Below the pieces are notes generated by a model, which had not been told where the DNA came from, did no database searches, and saw nothing but the letters and a program-made list of their open reading frames with translations. The translations under genes and the position numbers were made by a program. From the NCBI GenBank assembly GCA_020723325.1, contig DYJD01000002.1, forward strand, positions 1-64,000: a DNA stretch of 64,000 bases, read 5' to 3'. Positions 42,789 through 51,517 of this stretch are shown here, piece by piece (position 1 is the stretch's first letter; each line of letters opens with the position of its first letter). The DNA is from Desulfosudis oleivorans (lineage in GTDB: Bacteria; Desulfobacterota; Desulfobacteria; Desulfobacterales; SURF-7).

Positions 42789-43160
42789 TCAAGGTCGCGT
42801 CTGATCCATTTCAATGCTTTCCAGCCAGAAAAAAAGCTCATCCGGATCAATGGGCCGATTCAGGCTGGCATGAATGTGATAGCAAATCGACTCCTTTAAT
42901 TGCGGGTTATAGCGCTGCTTGGACATGCAAAAAAAATGCACCCCCGGGTGTTGGATGGTGAGCTTCCGGATAGCCGCATTGTCCATTTCAACCGTGTCGA
43001 TATCCATGAAAACCGCAAGACAGGGCCGGGCCTGCAAGCTGTCCCGAAGCGACGGAAGGGAACGGATAGCCGCAGTCCGGTAATTCCGCTCCTCGAGCAG
43101 GTCACATAGATTCCGGGCTTGTTCCGCATCCGCATCCAAAACAAGGACCATCCCACGCAT
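42789..43160 (-). CDS. Stand-alone receiver-like protein (123 aa)
   Basis: A CheY-like fold: MRGMVLVLDADAEQARNLCD, strand 3 LAVFMDIDTVEMDN with an aspartate in the phosphorylation position, and LNRPIDPDEL where the switch lysine is replaced by Arg. The acidic pocket is LDAD rather than DD. It may be weakly phosphorylated or a docking module. It lies 121 bases upstream of the reductase operon on the same strand, with only a REP-like element between. Confidence 0.7.
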   Translation of the reverse strand: MRGMVLVLDADAEQARNLCDLLEERNYRTAAIRSLPSLRDSLQARPCLAVFMDIDTVEMDNAAIRKLTIQHPGVHFFCMSKQRYNPQLKESICYHIHASLNRPIDPDELFFWLESIEMDQTRP

Positions 43161-43806
43161 GTTTTTTCCTTATTTGATTTCCCCCCCTCCAAGCAGCCTC
43201 CATCGGCCTGGGACAATGCTAACGCAATCCATATGCCAGGCTTGACTTTTTTTGATCTTTTGGCAGGGCAAACAATCTGCGGACACGGTATAACATGTTA
43301 TTAATACATGTTTTAATTAATGTTTAGCCCACATGCGCCGGCCCATGGATTCCTTGCCACTGCTTCTTTATTCGGCGGGTGAATCCGGTGGCAGAAACGC
43401 ATAGGACCGTCCGGATATCGGACGATCGAAACTTGAATTGTATTTAACTGCTTGTTATAAGGCTATTTTTAAAATCGTACGGATTCAGGACGATTAAACG
43501 TTTTAAATATTGGACTTGGTGTTTAATCGGAAAAACCAGGTCCCAAATAAATGTATAAACGGGCACTGTATTGCATGGAAAGAGCGCCCCGGCTTGGCGG
43601 AAGCTTTTGGATTTTTCTTCCTGATGGGTTTGCACTTTAATTGAAACCGACCTTAATGTCAATCTTTTCAAGGCTCTCTCCACAAATTTGAATTCCGGCG
43701 GCCGCGGGTGATAACCGGTTGTTGCACAATTCGGTATGCTTATTGCTCTGTTCATCAGGGCAGTTTTTCTATCTCATTATTAATTATTTTCCATATAGGA
43801 GGTTGG
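43161..43806. other. Long divergent regulatory region before the porin gene
   Basis: No convincing gene. It holds a dyad AACATGT-TATTAAT-ACATGTT (43292-43312), likely a regulator site, and AT-rich DNA. A minus-strand open frame at 43444-43755 is not protein-like. The length suggests control of the porin or the receiver-like gene. Confidence 0.45.
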
Positions 43807-45024
43807 ATGATGAAAAAAGCGCAACCTGTAGGCATGCTGTTATTTGTTTTTTTATTCATGATCTTGGTGCTGATGTGGGGTGCAAACGCAGGTGCTGATG
43901 TCAGTCTTTCCCAGAACGAAAAATTGAAAGTGGATTTATACGGCCAGGTCAACCGGGCCGTGCTGTTTGTCGACGACGGCAATACCAATGAATTCTACCA
44001 TGCGGACAATGACAACAGCTCCACCCGTTTGGGGTTTAAGGTCTCCGCACCGACGACGGATAAACTCACAGCCGGCGCCAACATTGAATTCGAGTATCAG
44101 GCCAATCCCAGCAATTTCGTGTGGCAGAATGATCCGAATTATAAGACCGATCCGGACGCCAACCGGCTCGACAAGCGTATTCTGGAAGTTTATCTGAACA
44201 GCTCTTTTGGCAAACTCAGCGTCGGGCACGGCTCCACTGCTTCGGACGGTTCCTCGGAAGTGGATCTTTCCGGCACCAGTGTGGCCGGTTATTCCGAGGT
44301 GCGCGGTTTTGGCGGCGGCATGCGTTTTTATGACAACCGCGCCAAGAAGCTGGATGTCTATAGCGCCAAAGATGCTGCCGGCAATACGGTTAATGATGCG
44401 AAAAAAGATGTTTCCATCAACAATGTATACAACAATCTGGACGGTCTATCCAGAAAGGACCGCCTGCGCTACGACACGCCCAAATTGGCCGGTTTTCAAC
44501 TGGCGGTTTCCACCTATGCGGAAAGCATTGATGATGCCGAGGATGTGGCGGTGAGCTATGTCGGTGAACTGGGCGGCCACAAACTGTCGGCGGCGGCATC
44601 TTATGTGTACTATAACAATGCCAGCGCCAATAAGTATCAATACAGCGGCTCCTTGTCCTTCCTGACCGGCTTCGGCCTTAATTTGACCGCGGCGGCCGGG
44701 AATCTGGAGCGGCGGGATGTCACCAAGCCGGACGCCAATTTTTACTATGGCAAGGTGGGTTACATTGCCAATCTTTTTTCCGTGGGCACCAGCAATTTTG
44801 CCGTGGAATACGGCACCTTCAATGATTTCCAAAACAATGAAGACCGGGCCAATGCCACCGGCGTTCTCTTTGTGCAGAACCTGAAGGATTGGAGCACGGA
44901 ATTGTATCTGGGCTACCGTTATTACGAGTTGAACCGCTGCCGCGACTCAAAAGGCAAATACGTCCCCTTTGATTATTACAGTGATATCCAGGCGGCCATG
45001 GCCGGCATGCGACTCAAATTCTAA
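43807..45024 (+). CDS. Gram-negative general porin
   Basis: 405 aa from the ATG at 43807, preceded by AGGAGG. Signal peptide MKKAQPVGMLLFVFLFMILV then LMWGANAGA, cleaved before DVSLSQ. The mature protein is a 16-strand-type porin: LKVDLYGQVNRAVLFVDDGN; STRLGFKVSAPTTDKLTAGA; FGKLSVGHGSTASDGSS (constriction-loop region); C-terminal aromatic AAMAGMRLKF. It sits between the reductase operon and its likely regulators, so it may admit the substrate. Confidence 0.9.
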   Translation: MMKKAQPVGMLLFVFLFMILVLMWGANAGADVSLSQNEKLKVDLYGQVNRAVLFVDDGNTNEFYHADNDNSSTRLGFKVSAPTTDKLTAGANIEFEYQANPSNFVWQNDPNYKTDPDANRLDKRILEVYLNSSFGKLSVGHGSTASDGSSEVDLSGTSVAGYSEVRGFGGGMRFYDNRAKKLDVYSAKDAAGNTVNDAKKDVSINNVYNNLDGLSRKDRLRYDTPKLAGFQLAVSTYAESIDDAEDVAVSYVGELGGHKLSAAASYVYYNNASANKYQYSGSLSFLTGFGLNLTAAAGNLERRDVTKPDANFYYGKVGYIANLFSVGTSNFAVEYGTFNDFQNNEDRANATGVLFVQNLKDWSTELYLGYRYYELNRCRDSKGKYVPFDYYSDIQAAMAGMRLKF

Positions 45025-45049
45025 ACCGGGGTGGGCTGGATGACCATGC

Positions 45050-47278
45050 TCAATGTAAGGAGTCCTTGACGATTTGATATTTTTTCATTTTTTCGTAAAG
45101 GGTACTGCGACTGATGCCGAGCTGGACCGCAGCCTCGGTTTTATTCCAGCCGCAGTTTTTCAGGATCCGGCGGATGGTTTTCTCCTCATGCTCCACCAAT
45201 ATGTTCTGTCTGGGAAGGGCTGAGGCAAGCAGGTCTTCCTCGTTCAGAATCGATGCCGGCAAATCCGTTAGGCCGATGGTGCTGTCTTTGGCCAGCACCA
45301 CGGCATGCTCGATGCTGTTTTCCAGCTCGCGCACATTGCCCGGCCAGCGGTAGGCCAGAAGTTTGCGCATGGCCTGATGTTCAATGGCCTGTACGGATTT
45401 ATTCTGCTCAGTTGCAAAGCGCTTGAGAAAATGCTCGGCCAGTAAAGGAATATCGTTGCGCCTTTCCCGCAAAGGCGGCATGTTGATGGGGATCACATTC
45501 AACCGGTAAAAAAGGTCTTCGCGAAATTCACCGGCTTGAACTTCCTGGAGCAGGTTCTTATTGGTGGCTGCCAGGATGCGCACATCCACTGTCACCGACT
45601 GCTGGCCGCCCAGCCGTTCGAATTTCTGGCTTTGAAGCACCCGCAACAGTTTGATCTGGGCCGAGGGCGTGATCTCGCCGATCTCATCCAGAAATACCGT
45701 GCCGCCATCGGCCAGTTCGAACCGGCCGCTTTTTCGATTCACCGCGCCGGTGAAGGCGCCTTTTTCATGCCCGAAAAGTTCGCTTTCCAGCAGGGAGGCC
45801 GGATAGGCGGAACAATTGATCACTACAAAGGGCTTGTTTTTCCGAGCACTTCGTTCATGAATGGCCCGTGCCGCCAGTTCCTTGCCGGTTCCACTTTCAC
45901 CCTGAATCAAAACCGTGGCGTCTGTGGGGGCCACATCCTCGATGAGATGATAGACCACTTGCATTTGCGGCGCCCTACCGATGAACCCCTCGAAACAGGA
46001 TGACATTTCCAGACACGAACGGATGTCCTGCCGGCGTTCTTCGATGACCATCACGCGCCGGATGGCGCCTGCTACCTGGTTGAGGATCAGACCGACGCTC
46101 TGGATTTCCTTTTTTTCACAAGCGCAATTTTCCGGACAACCCACCAGCAGCGACCCTTGCAGGTTTTCATGGTAATGAAAAGGAAACACGGCGGCGCGCT
46201 TAAAACGGCTGAAATGGGCCAGGGCCTTGTCTGCATCCAGCCCGCTTGTGGAAAGAAATCCCGATGATTTGACTTCACCGATTTTCTCATGAAGTTGTCG
46301 GGCTGTATCGGCATGGCAGCGACTGACCCGTCCATCCGCACACACATACAGTTCGTGCCCTTCGGTGCTGAAAACGAGCAAGGCCAGGTCCTGGCATTGC
46401 ACCAGCTCTTTGCATTTTTGAAGCAGATAACCACCGACGCTGCCAAGATCCGGCAAGGCCGCCAGTTCCTGCGAAATGCTGAATGACATCAGGAGGCGGT
46501 GATGGGCGCGTTCCAGTTCGCGGTTTTTCTGATTCAGTTGAAGATTGGTTTCCGCAAGACGCTGCATGGAATCGTTCAAACGGTTGATCATCCTTTTAAA
46601 CGACAGGGACAAGGTGACCACCTCGGTGGGCCCCTTGATATCCATATGAATGTTGTGCAGCGTGCCTTCCTCGATCTTTTCCGAAGCCGCCGTGAGTGAC
46701 TGCAACGGTGCGGTCAGGCGTTTTAAAAAAAAGTGGCTGAGGAGCAACGCCAGGGCGATAATAGCCAAGGTAATGGCGCTCAACTGGATCCACAGCTTTC
46801 TGATTTGCAGGCGATAAGGTGCTTCAGAGTATCCCAGCCGCAATGTGCCGGCCTTGCCGTCGAAAATCGGCCAGGCCACGTCGATGAATCGTTCTCCGCT
46901 GCCGGATATCAGTTTTTTCACCGAGCCGAAACGCGGGTCCTCGGCCGCATTCACATGGAGCAGATCCTTCGGAACGCCGTTTGAAAAAGTATGCGCCAGG
47001 ACCCGGCCTTCATTCATCACCAGAATATAGGCCACGGCCGAATCGCTGGACAGTTGCTCTTCCAGGGATTTGTGCAGCGCGACGATGTCGTTGATCAGGA
47101 CTTTATCCGTGGCTTCAAGGGCCAGCCGGTAGGCCATGGTACGCGCCCGTGAGACGGCGATTTCCATGAGGTTGACGCTGTACCGATAGAGGATGAACTG
47201 GGAAATGACACCGCTGCAGGTCACGATCAGAACCACCATCATCAGGGCAAGGGTATGTCTAAGACTTTTGGGCTTCAC
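45050..47278 (-). CDS. Membrane-anchored sigma54-dependent activator with periplasmic sensor
   Basis: 742 aa from GTG 47278 (AAGGA upstream), overlapping the PhnD-like gene by 20 bases. Helix 1 is about 8-28; a periplasmic sensor of roughly 125 residues follows. Helix 2 is [20 protein letters not shown], then HAMP and a GAF-like domain with cysteines ([11 protein letters not shown]). The AAA+ domain has Walker A GESGTGKE, the sigma54-contact loop GAFTGA and LDEIGEI. A Fis-type helix-turn-helix ([20 protein letters not shown]) ends it. Signal detection and transcription activation are thus in one membrane protein, bypassing a phosphorelay. Confidence 0.9.
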   Translation of the reverse strand: MKPKSLRHTLALMMVVLIVTCSGVISQFILYRYSVNLMEIAVSRARTMAYRLALEATDKVLINDIVALHKSLEEQLSSDSAVAYILVMNEGRVLAHTFSNGVPKDLLHVNAAEDPRFGSVKKLISGSGERFIDVAWPIFDGKAGTLRLGYSEAPYRLQIRKLWIQLSAITLAIIALALLLSHFFLKRLTAPLQSLTAASEKIEEGTLHNIHMDIKGPTEVVTLSLSFKRMINRLNDSMQRLAETNLQLNQKNRELERAHHRLLMSFSISQELAALPDLGSVGGYLLQKCKELVQCQDLALLVFSTEGHELYVCADGRVSRCHADTARQLHEKIGEVKSSGFLSTSGLDADKALAHFSRFKRAAVFPFHYHENLQGSLLVGCPENCACEKKEIQSVGLILNQVAGAIRRVMVIEERRQDIRSCLEMSSCFEGFIGRAPQMQVVYHLIEDVAPTDATVLIQGESGTGKELAARAIHERSARKNKPFVVINCSAYPASLLESELFGHEKGAFTGAVNRKSGRFELADGGTVFLDEIGEITPSAQIKLLRVLQSQKFERLGGQQSVTVDVRILAATNKNLLQEVQAGEFREDLFYRLNVIPINMPPLRERRNDIPLLAEHFLKRFATEQNKSVQAIEHQAMRKLLAYRWPGNVRELENSIEHAVVLAKDSTIGLTDLPASILNEEDLLASALPRQNILVEHEEKTIRRILKNCGWNKTEAAVQLGISRSTLYEKMKKYQIVKDSLH

Positions 47279-48230
47279 GGTTTCCTTTTCCCGATGCACG
47301 AATGGTGCGGTACATGCCCCGGATCGGCTCGTACCATTCCTCCCGGGGCGGGACAAAATGATCGATCATCAATTCCGCAAGGATGCGCTTACCCTCGGAA
47401 GTTTCATGCATGGTGAGCAGAATCCGGCTCAGGTTTGCTTTCAGCGAAGCGGGCACATGTCTGGCAGCCACCAGGGGCGGAGCGCCAAAAGGCTCCGATT
47501 TCCGGATGACCCGTGTCATCCCGGCATACATGGGATTGCGGTGCATGAAATATTCCCATTTATGCCCATCCACGGCGGCTCCGTCCGCCAGACCCTTTGC
47601 CACGGCCATGATGGAGTTGTCATGGCTGTAAGTATATATCACTTTTTTGAAAAACGTATCGGCGCCTTCCCCCATTTGACTAAGCCAGTAACCGGGCACC
47701 AGGGCGCCGGTATTGGAATCCGGATCACTCAAGGCAAACACATGGTTGCGCAGGTCCGCAAGACCGGCGCAGGCGCTGTCCTTGTGAACAATCAGATAGG
47801 AATGATAAAAAGGCGCGCCGCGCACCACCGGCACGGCCAGGGCCTCAAAGCCGTATTGTTGTTTGTGAACAGCATAGGGGCCTGAACAGATGAAAGCCAG
47901 ATCGATTTGCCCCTGGTTCAGAAGCTCGGTAACCTCCTGATAGGTTTTGCGCTGGATCAATTGAATCTCGTAGCCCGCGTTTCCCCCGATGAATTTCATC
48001 AGCTCATGATAATAAGAAAAAGTCTCCTTGGGCGATACCATTGCGGCAATGGCCACACGCAAACTTTTATTAGGCGGGACTTGTGATTGCAGATCACTTT
48101 CCGGAACAGTCTTTGAAAAATCAACGAATGTATATTCCTGATCGCCACGGCATCCCAAAAGAGCCATGGAAAACAACATGCCGATGATGACTATCCCTGT
48201 TTTCAGCAATGCAGCATCACGGCATAGCAT
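47259..48230 (-). CDS. PhnD-like periplasmic substrate-binding lipoprotein
   Basis: 323 aa. Signal peptide with lipobox MALLGC (Cys27). The mature domain is of the phosphate/phosphonate-binding type: [60 protein letters not shown]. No ABC permease or ATPase is nearby, so it probably serves as a ligand sensor rather than a transporter, as AioX/ArxX-type proteins and the TtrS sensor domain do. Overlap with the sigma54 activator gene supports a shared complex. GGAG precedes the ATG. Confidence 0.85.
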   Translation of the reverse strand: MLCRDAALLKTGIVIIGMLFSMALLGCRGDQEYTFVDFSKTVPESDLQSQVPPNKSLRVAIAAMVSPKETFSYYHELMKFIGGNAGYEIQLIQRKTYQEVTELLNQGQIDLAFICSGPYAVHKQQYGFEALAVPVVRGAPFYHSYLIVHKDSACAGLADLRNHVFALSDPDSNTGALVPGYWLSQMGEGADTFFKKVIYTYSHDNSIMAVAKGLADGAAVDGHKWEYFMHRNPMYAGMTRVIRKSEPFGAPPLVAARHVPASLKANLSRILLTMHETSEGKRILAELMIDHFVPPREEWYEPIRGMYRTIRASGKGNREAQKS

Positions 48231-48300
48231 ATAAACTCCAGACCATATCCATGAGTCATCAATTTAAGGAATGTGGAATAATCCAATCCACCGTTTTTCT

Positions 48301-48419
48301 TGCTCTTACTCTTGCTCTTGCTCGTAATCGTAATCGGCTGCTTATGTTCTATTCAAATTTGTCTTTCGATTACGATTACAAGTACCGCTTCGTTGAGCAC
48401 GAGCACGACATCGACTAAA
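48301..48419. repeat. GCTCTTGCTCG / CGATTACGATTA intergenic repeat
   Basis: A run of TTGCTCTTACTCTTGCTCTT-type units and CGTAATCGTAATCG faces the inverted CGATTACGATTACA, followed by GAGCACGAGCACGAC. It folds into a long imperfect hairpin. It is built of six-base units, like the CGATAC repeats at 8644 and 53266, but with different bases. Confidence 0.6.
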
Positions 48420-48579
48420 ATGGTAAATTAAAATTTTCGATACCCCTAATTGTCGTATGCAAATTTTCAATCCGGTGTATTGTACCTCATTGTGGTACAA
48501 ATGTCCATGCTTTGTATTTTCGCTGAATATTTGATATAAGCCCAGAAAGCTTTGGTCATCGTTTCGGCCATCCTCTATT

Positions 48580-48613
48580 GTGGGAGCGGCTGCCAGCCGC
48601 GATGCGACCGAAG
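48580..48613 (+). repeat. REP-like palindrome, family A copy 3
   Basis: GTGGGAGCGGCTGCCAGCCG followed by CGATGCGACCGAAG. It is the best match to copy 1 at 8574 (reverse orientation). CGTTTCGGCC flanks both copies. It lies in a 446-bp gene-free stretch (48231-48676) that otherwise contains the repeat at 48301. Confidence 0.7.
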
Positions 48614-48676
48614 AGGCGATCAAGGCCGCTTAGAAAAAGATACAAACAATACAGATATGGATTATAAAACCGCCTC

Positions 48677-50188
48677 ATGCTGAACCGTAAAAAAAGGGAA
48701 AACACGCCGATCCTCATCGGTGCAGCTCAACACACCCAGCCCAAGGATTCAGATGAACCGCTGGACCCCGTACGCTTAATGGCCGTATCCGGACAGGGGG
48801 CGATTCAAGATTGCGGTGCTGCCCGCATAGCTGAACGCATCGACACATTGTACATGGTGGGCATTATTACTTGGGGCTATTTGGATGCATGTCAAGATTT
48901 AAGCCGCCTGGTCGGGATTAACCCTGATCAGCGAAGATATTTCGGCACTGGTGGCAATACTCCTCAGATGTTGGTGAACAAGGCGGCCCAGGCCATCGAA
49001 GCCGGCAAAAGCCGTATGGTTTTAATTGCGGGCGGGGAAGCCGGTTCTGCCGTTCGTAAGAGCCGGGGCGGACGACCTCACTTGCATTGGCCGGAATCAC
49101 AAAAGCCCGCTGCAGAGGAGGCCGATCCCAGAGAACCCTTTACTGTCATGGAAATGCGCTATGATATTTGGGCGCCGGCCCATGCCTATGCTTTTCTTGA
49201 AAATGCGCTGCGGGCCGCCCATGGTTGGTCTTTGCAGGAGCACCAAACCCGAATCGGTAGAATTTGTGAGCGGCTGAGCGCGGTGGCGGCGGATAATTCC
49301 CATGCCTGGACACGCCGGAAAATGACGGCAGCGGAGATCACGACCCCAAGTCCGGACAACCGCATGGTGGTCTTTCCTTATACCCTGCGCATGATCGCCA
49401 ATCTGCATGTGGATATGAGCGCCGCCCTGATCATGACCAGTGTCAAGGAAGCCGAAGCGTTGGGAATAGATCCCTGCCGCTGGATTTATCCCATGGGCGG
49501 TGCCGGTCTGAACAACATCTGGAATGTCACCCGCCGGCCCACCTTGTTCGATTCTCCGGCCCTGCGGGAATGCGCCCGCATGGCCCTGGACCAGGCCGGC
49601 TGCACCCTTGAAGATATCTGCATGTTTGATTTCTACAGTTGTTTTCCCTGGGCTGTGGAAATGGCCGGGATGGAATTGGGGATATCCCTGGAAGACCCTC
49701 GCCCTTTGACGGTCACCGGCGGTTTGCCCTATTTCGGCGGACCTGGGAACAACTACAGCCTGCATGCCATTGTTACACTTGTTGAAAAAATCCGGGCCGA
49801 CAGATCCCTGAAGGCGCTTATCACTGCCATGGGCTGGTATAACACCAAGCTGGCCGTGGGGATTTATGGGGCTGACCCGCCGGTAAAATCCTGGCTAGAA
49901 TTGAATTTTGACAAAGTGCAGTCAGCGCTGGATGCCGGCGAAATGCCGCCCATGAATGAAAAACCAGATGGAAGGTTTACGATTGAAACCTACATTATCT
50001 GCCATGACCGTTCCGGTGCGCCGGAACATGGCACCGTGATCGGACGCTTACCGGACGGGAGCCACACCATGGCTCTGGTGGATGCCGATTCAGCCCAATT
50101 GGCTGAACTGGAAAAGCATGAACTCATCGGTCAATGCGGCCGGGTTCGTTACGATACCGGCCGCGGTAAAAATCTTTTCCGATTTTAA
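48677..50188 (+). CDS. Thiolase-superfamily protein (acetyl-CoA acetyltransferase-like)
   Basis: 503 aa, longer than standard thiolases (about 390), with an extra C-terminal domain of about 100 residues. PILIGAAQHTQPKDSDEPLD opens the fold. The usual nucleophile segment reads YFGTGGNTPQMLVNKAAQAI, with no cysteine where thiolases have one. YSCFPWAVEM and TGGLPYFGGPGNNYSLHAIV are the later catalytic blocks and retain Cys and His. It may act on acyl-CoA in a non-classical (SCP-x-like) way. No ribosome site is visible before the ATG. Confidence 0.8.
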   Translation: MLNRKKRENTPILIGAAQHTQPKDSDEPLDPVRLMAVSGQGAIQDCGAARIAERIDTLYMVGIITWGYLDACQDLSRLVGINPDQRRYFGTGGNTPQMLVNKAAQAIEAGKSRMVLIAGGEAGSAVRKSRGGRPHLHWPESQKPAAEEADPREPFTVMEMRYDIWAPAHAYAFLENALRAAHGWSLQEHQTRIGRICERLSAVAADNSHAWTRRKMTAAEITTPSPDNRMVVFPYTLRMIANLHVDMSAALIMTSVKEAEALGIDPCRWIYPMGGAGLNNIWNVTRRPTLFDSPALRECARMALDQAGCTLEDICMFDFYSCFPWAVEMAGMELGISLEDPRPLTVTGGLPYFGGPGNNYSLHAIVTLVEKIRADRSLKALITAMGWYNTKLAVGIYGADPPVKSWLELNFDKVQSALDAGEMPPMNEKPDGRFTIETYIICHDRSGAPEHGTVIGRLPDGSHTMALVDADSAQLAELEKHELIGQCGRVRYDTGRGKNLFRF

Positions 50189-50234
50189 GCAGACAACTTT
50201 GGTTCAAAATCATAGTAAACCTACTACCCAAATT

Positions 50235-50981
50235 CTATTCGCGTTGCTTAAGCGTCACACCGGCCACGGTCAGCAGGATCAGACCGTAGGCGATCAGGAT
50301 GCAGAATTCCTGGGGTCTTGTTAAAAGCTGGAGCCGCTGCTCCACAATGATCTTCAAGGCATCCACCGCATAGGTCAGGGGTATGAAATACGCTAACCAG
50401 CGCACGGTCCACGGCAGTTCGGCCACCGGCAGGATCAGGCCGGAAAGAAAGATGCTGGGCAGCATGAACAGCGGTATGAATGGAAAGATTTGGGCTTCTG
50501 TTTTGGCCAGATTGGAGACCATGATCCCCAGGCTGATGGAAATCATGGCCAGGGTCCAGATGATGATGAAGATGGAAATCATTATGGGGGTGTCAAAGGA
50601 AAGCCGAAAGAAGTAATCCACCTCCAGGAGAATCAATACGGCCTGGAGGGTTGCCAGGCCGGCATATCCGCACAGATAGCCCAGGACGATTTCGCCCCTC
50701 TTGAAATTGTGAACATACATTCTGGCCAGGGTCTCCTCGCGACGCTCCCGTACAATCACGATGAGACAGAGCACATAGGAGGTGAAATGGATGATGAAAG
50801 CCGTAATAAGGATATCCAGCAGCTCCGGATCGGTGATGAGGCCCACCGGCAGTTTTTCAATGAACACCTTGAACAAGTAGATGACAAACAGCGGAACGAA
50901 AAGCGCCAGCAGCAGAAAACGCTTGTCGCCCAGCAGTTGGCGGTAGATCCGGGCCGTGATGGTAATGGTGTTGTCAATCAT
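50235..50981 (-). CDS. ABC-2-type transporter permease
   Basis: 248 aa from the ATG at 50981, with about six membrane helices (LLLALFVPLFVIYLFKVFIE; ILITAFIIHFTSYVLCLIVI; PFIPLFMLPSIFLSGLILPV). VIVRERREETLARMYVHNFK is the coupling segment typical of the family. It overlaps the end of the damaged ATP-binding gene by 8 bases. Its natural ATPase appears inactivated, so it may be orphaned unless another ATPase serves it. Confidence 0.85.
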   Translation of the reverse strand: MIDNTITITARIYRQLLGDKRFLLLALFVPLFVIYLFKVFIEKLPVGLITDPELLDILITAFIIHFTSYVLCLIVIVRERREETLARMYVHNFKRGEIVLGYLCGYAGLATLQAVLILLEVDYFFRLSFDTPIMISIFIIIWTLAMISISLGIMVSNLAKTEAQIFPFIPLFMLPSIFLSGLILPVAELPWTVRWLAYFIPLTYAVDALKIIVEQRLQLLTRPQEFCILIAYGLILLTVAGVTLKQRE

Positions 50982-51482
50982 CGTCCATGCGCTCGCGCAG
51001 CAGTTTAACAAACACTTCCTCCAGGGTGGCTGGCTTCAAACGGATTCGGCTGACAGACTTGAACAGGCCGTATCGGCTCAGTATGCGCGGCAACTCCTGC
51101 TGATAATCGGCCACTGTTTCTGTTACGGCCTGACCCTCCATTTCGATACTCACCTGGGTTTGTCCAATGGACAGTATCCGCTCCGGTGTATCTTCCATGA
51201 TCAATTTGCCCTGTCGTAAAATGCCGATTTTATCACAGGCCAAGGGTTCATCCATCAAATGGGCATGGCCGATCCCAAAACTTCCACCAGGCCGGCCGTG
51301 GGCTTGATGATGCCCACCAAGGCTTTAATCAGCGTGGATTTACCGGCGCCGTTGGGGCCAAGCAGCGCATAGATCTGGCCGGATGCAACGCTCAAATTCA
51401 CGCCCTGCAAGGCATGAATCCCGCCGAAACGCTTTTCCAACCCGCTGAGGTGAATGGCCGGTGTAAAATTCATATGCCGCAT
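50974..51482 (-). pseudogene. ABC transporter ATP-binding protein, internal deletion and frameshift
   Basis: The first part carries Walker A (LLGPNGAGKSTLIKALVGII) and stops at TGA after GLVEVLGSAMPI. A second frame resumes at AHLMDEPLACDKIGILRQGK, which is the region after Walker B and the H loop, and continues to the C-terminal domain. About 110 residues, including the Q loop, signature LSGGQ and Walker B, are gone at 51255-51262 and the frame has shifted. Neither fragment could hydrolyse ATP. Confidence 0.8.
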
Positions 51483-51517
51483 TTCTCCGGAGCGCCCGGG
51501 ACCGACACTCCAAATTG

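Noticed and set aside
43263-43281. Sigma54 promoter before the porin (GG-N10-GC)
   Set aside because: GG and GC have the right spacing but the flanking bases match poorly and the site is over 500 bases from the start codon. A second weak match at about 43559 has the same problem.
43444-43755. Minus-strand open frame of 103 codons in the porin upstream region
   Set aside because: Composition is not protein-like, it overlaps the porin leader, and no ribosome site is present.
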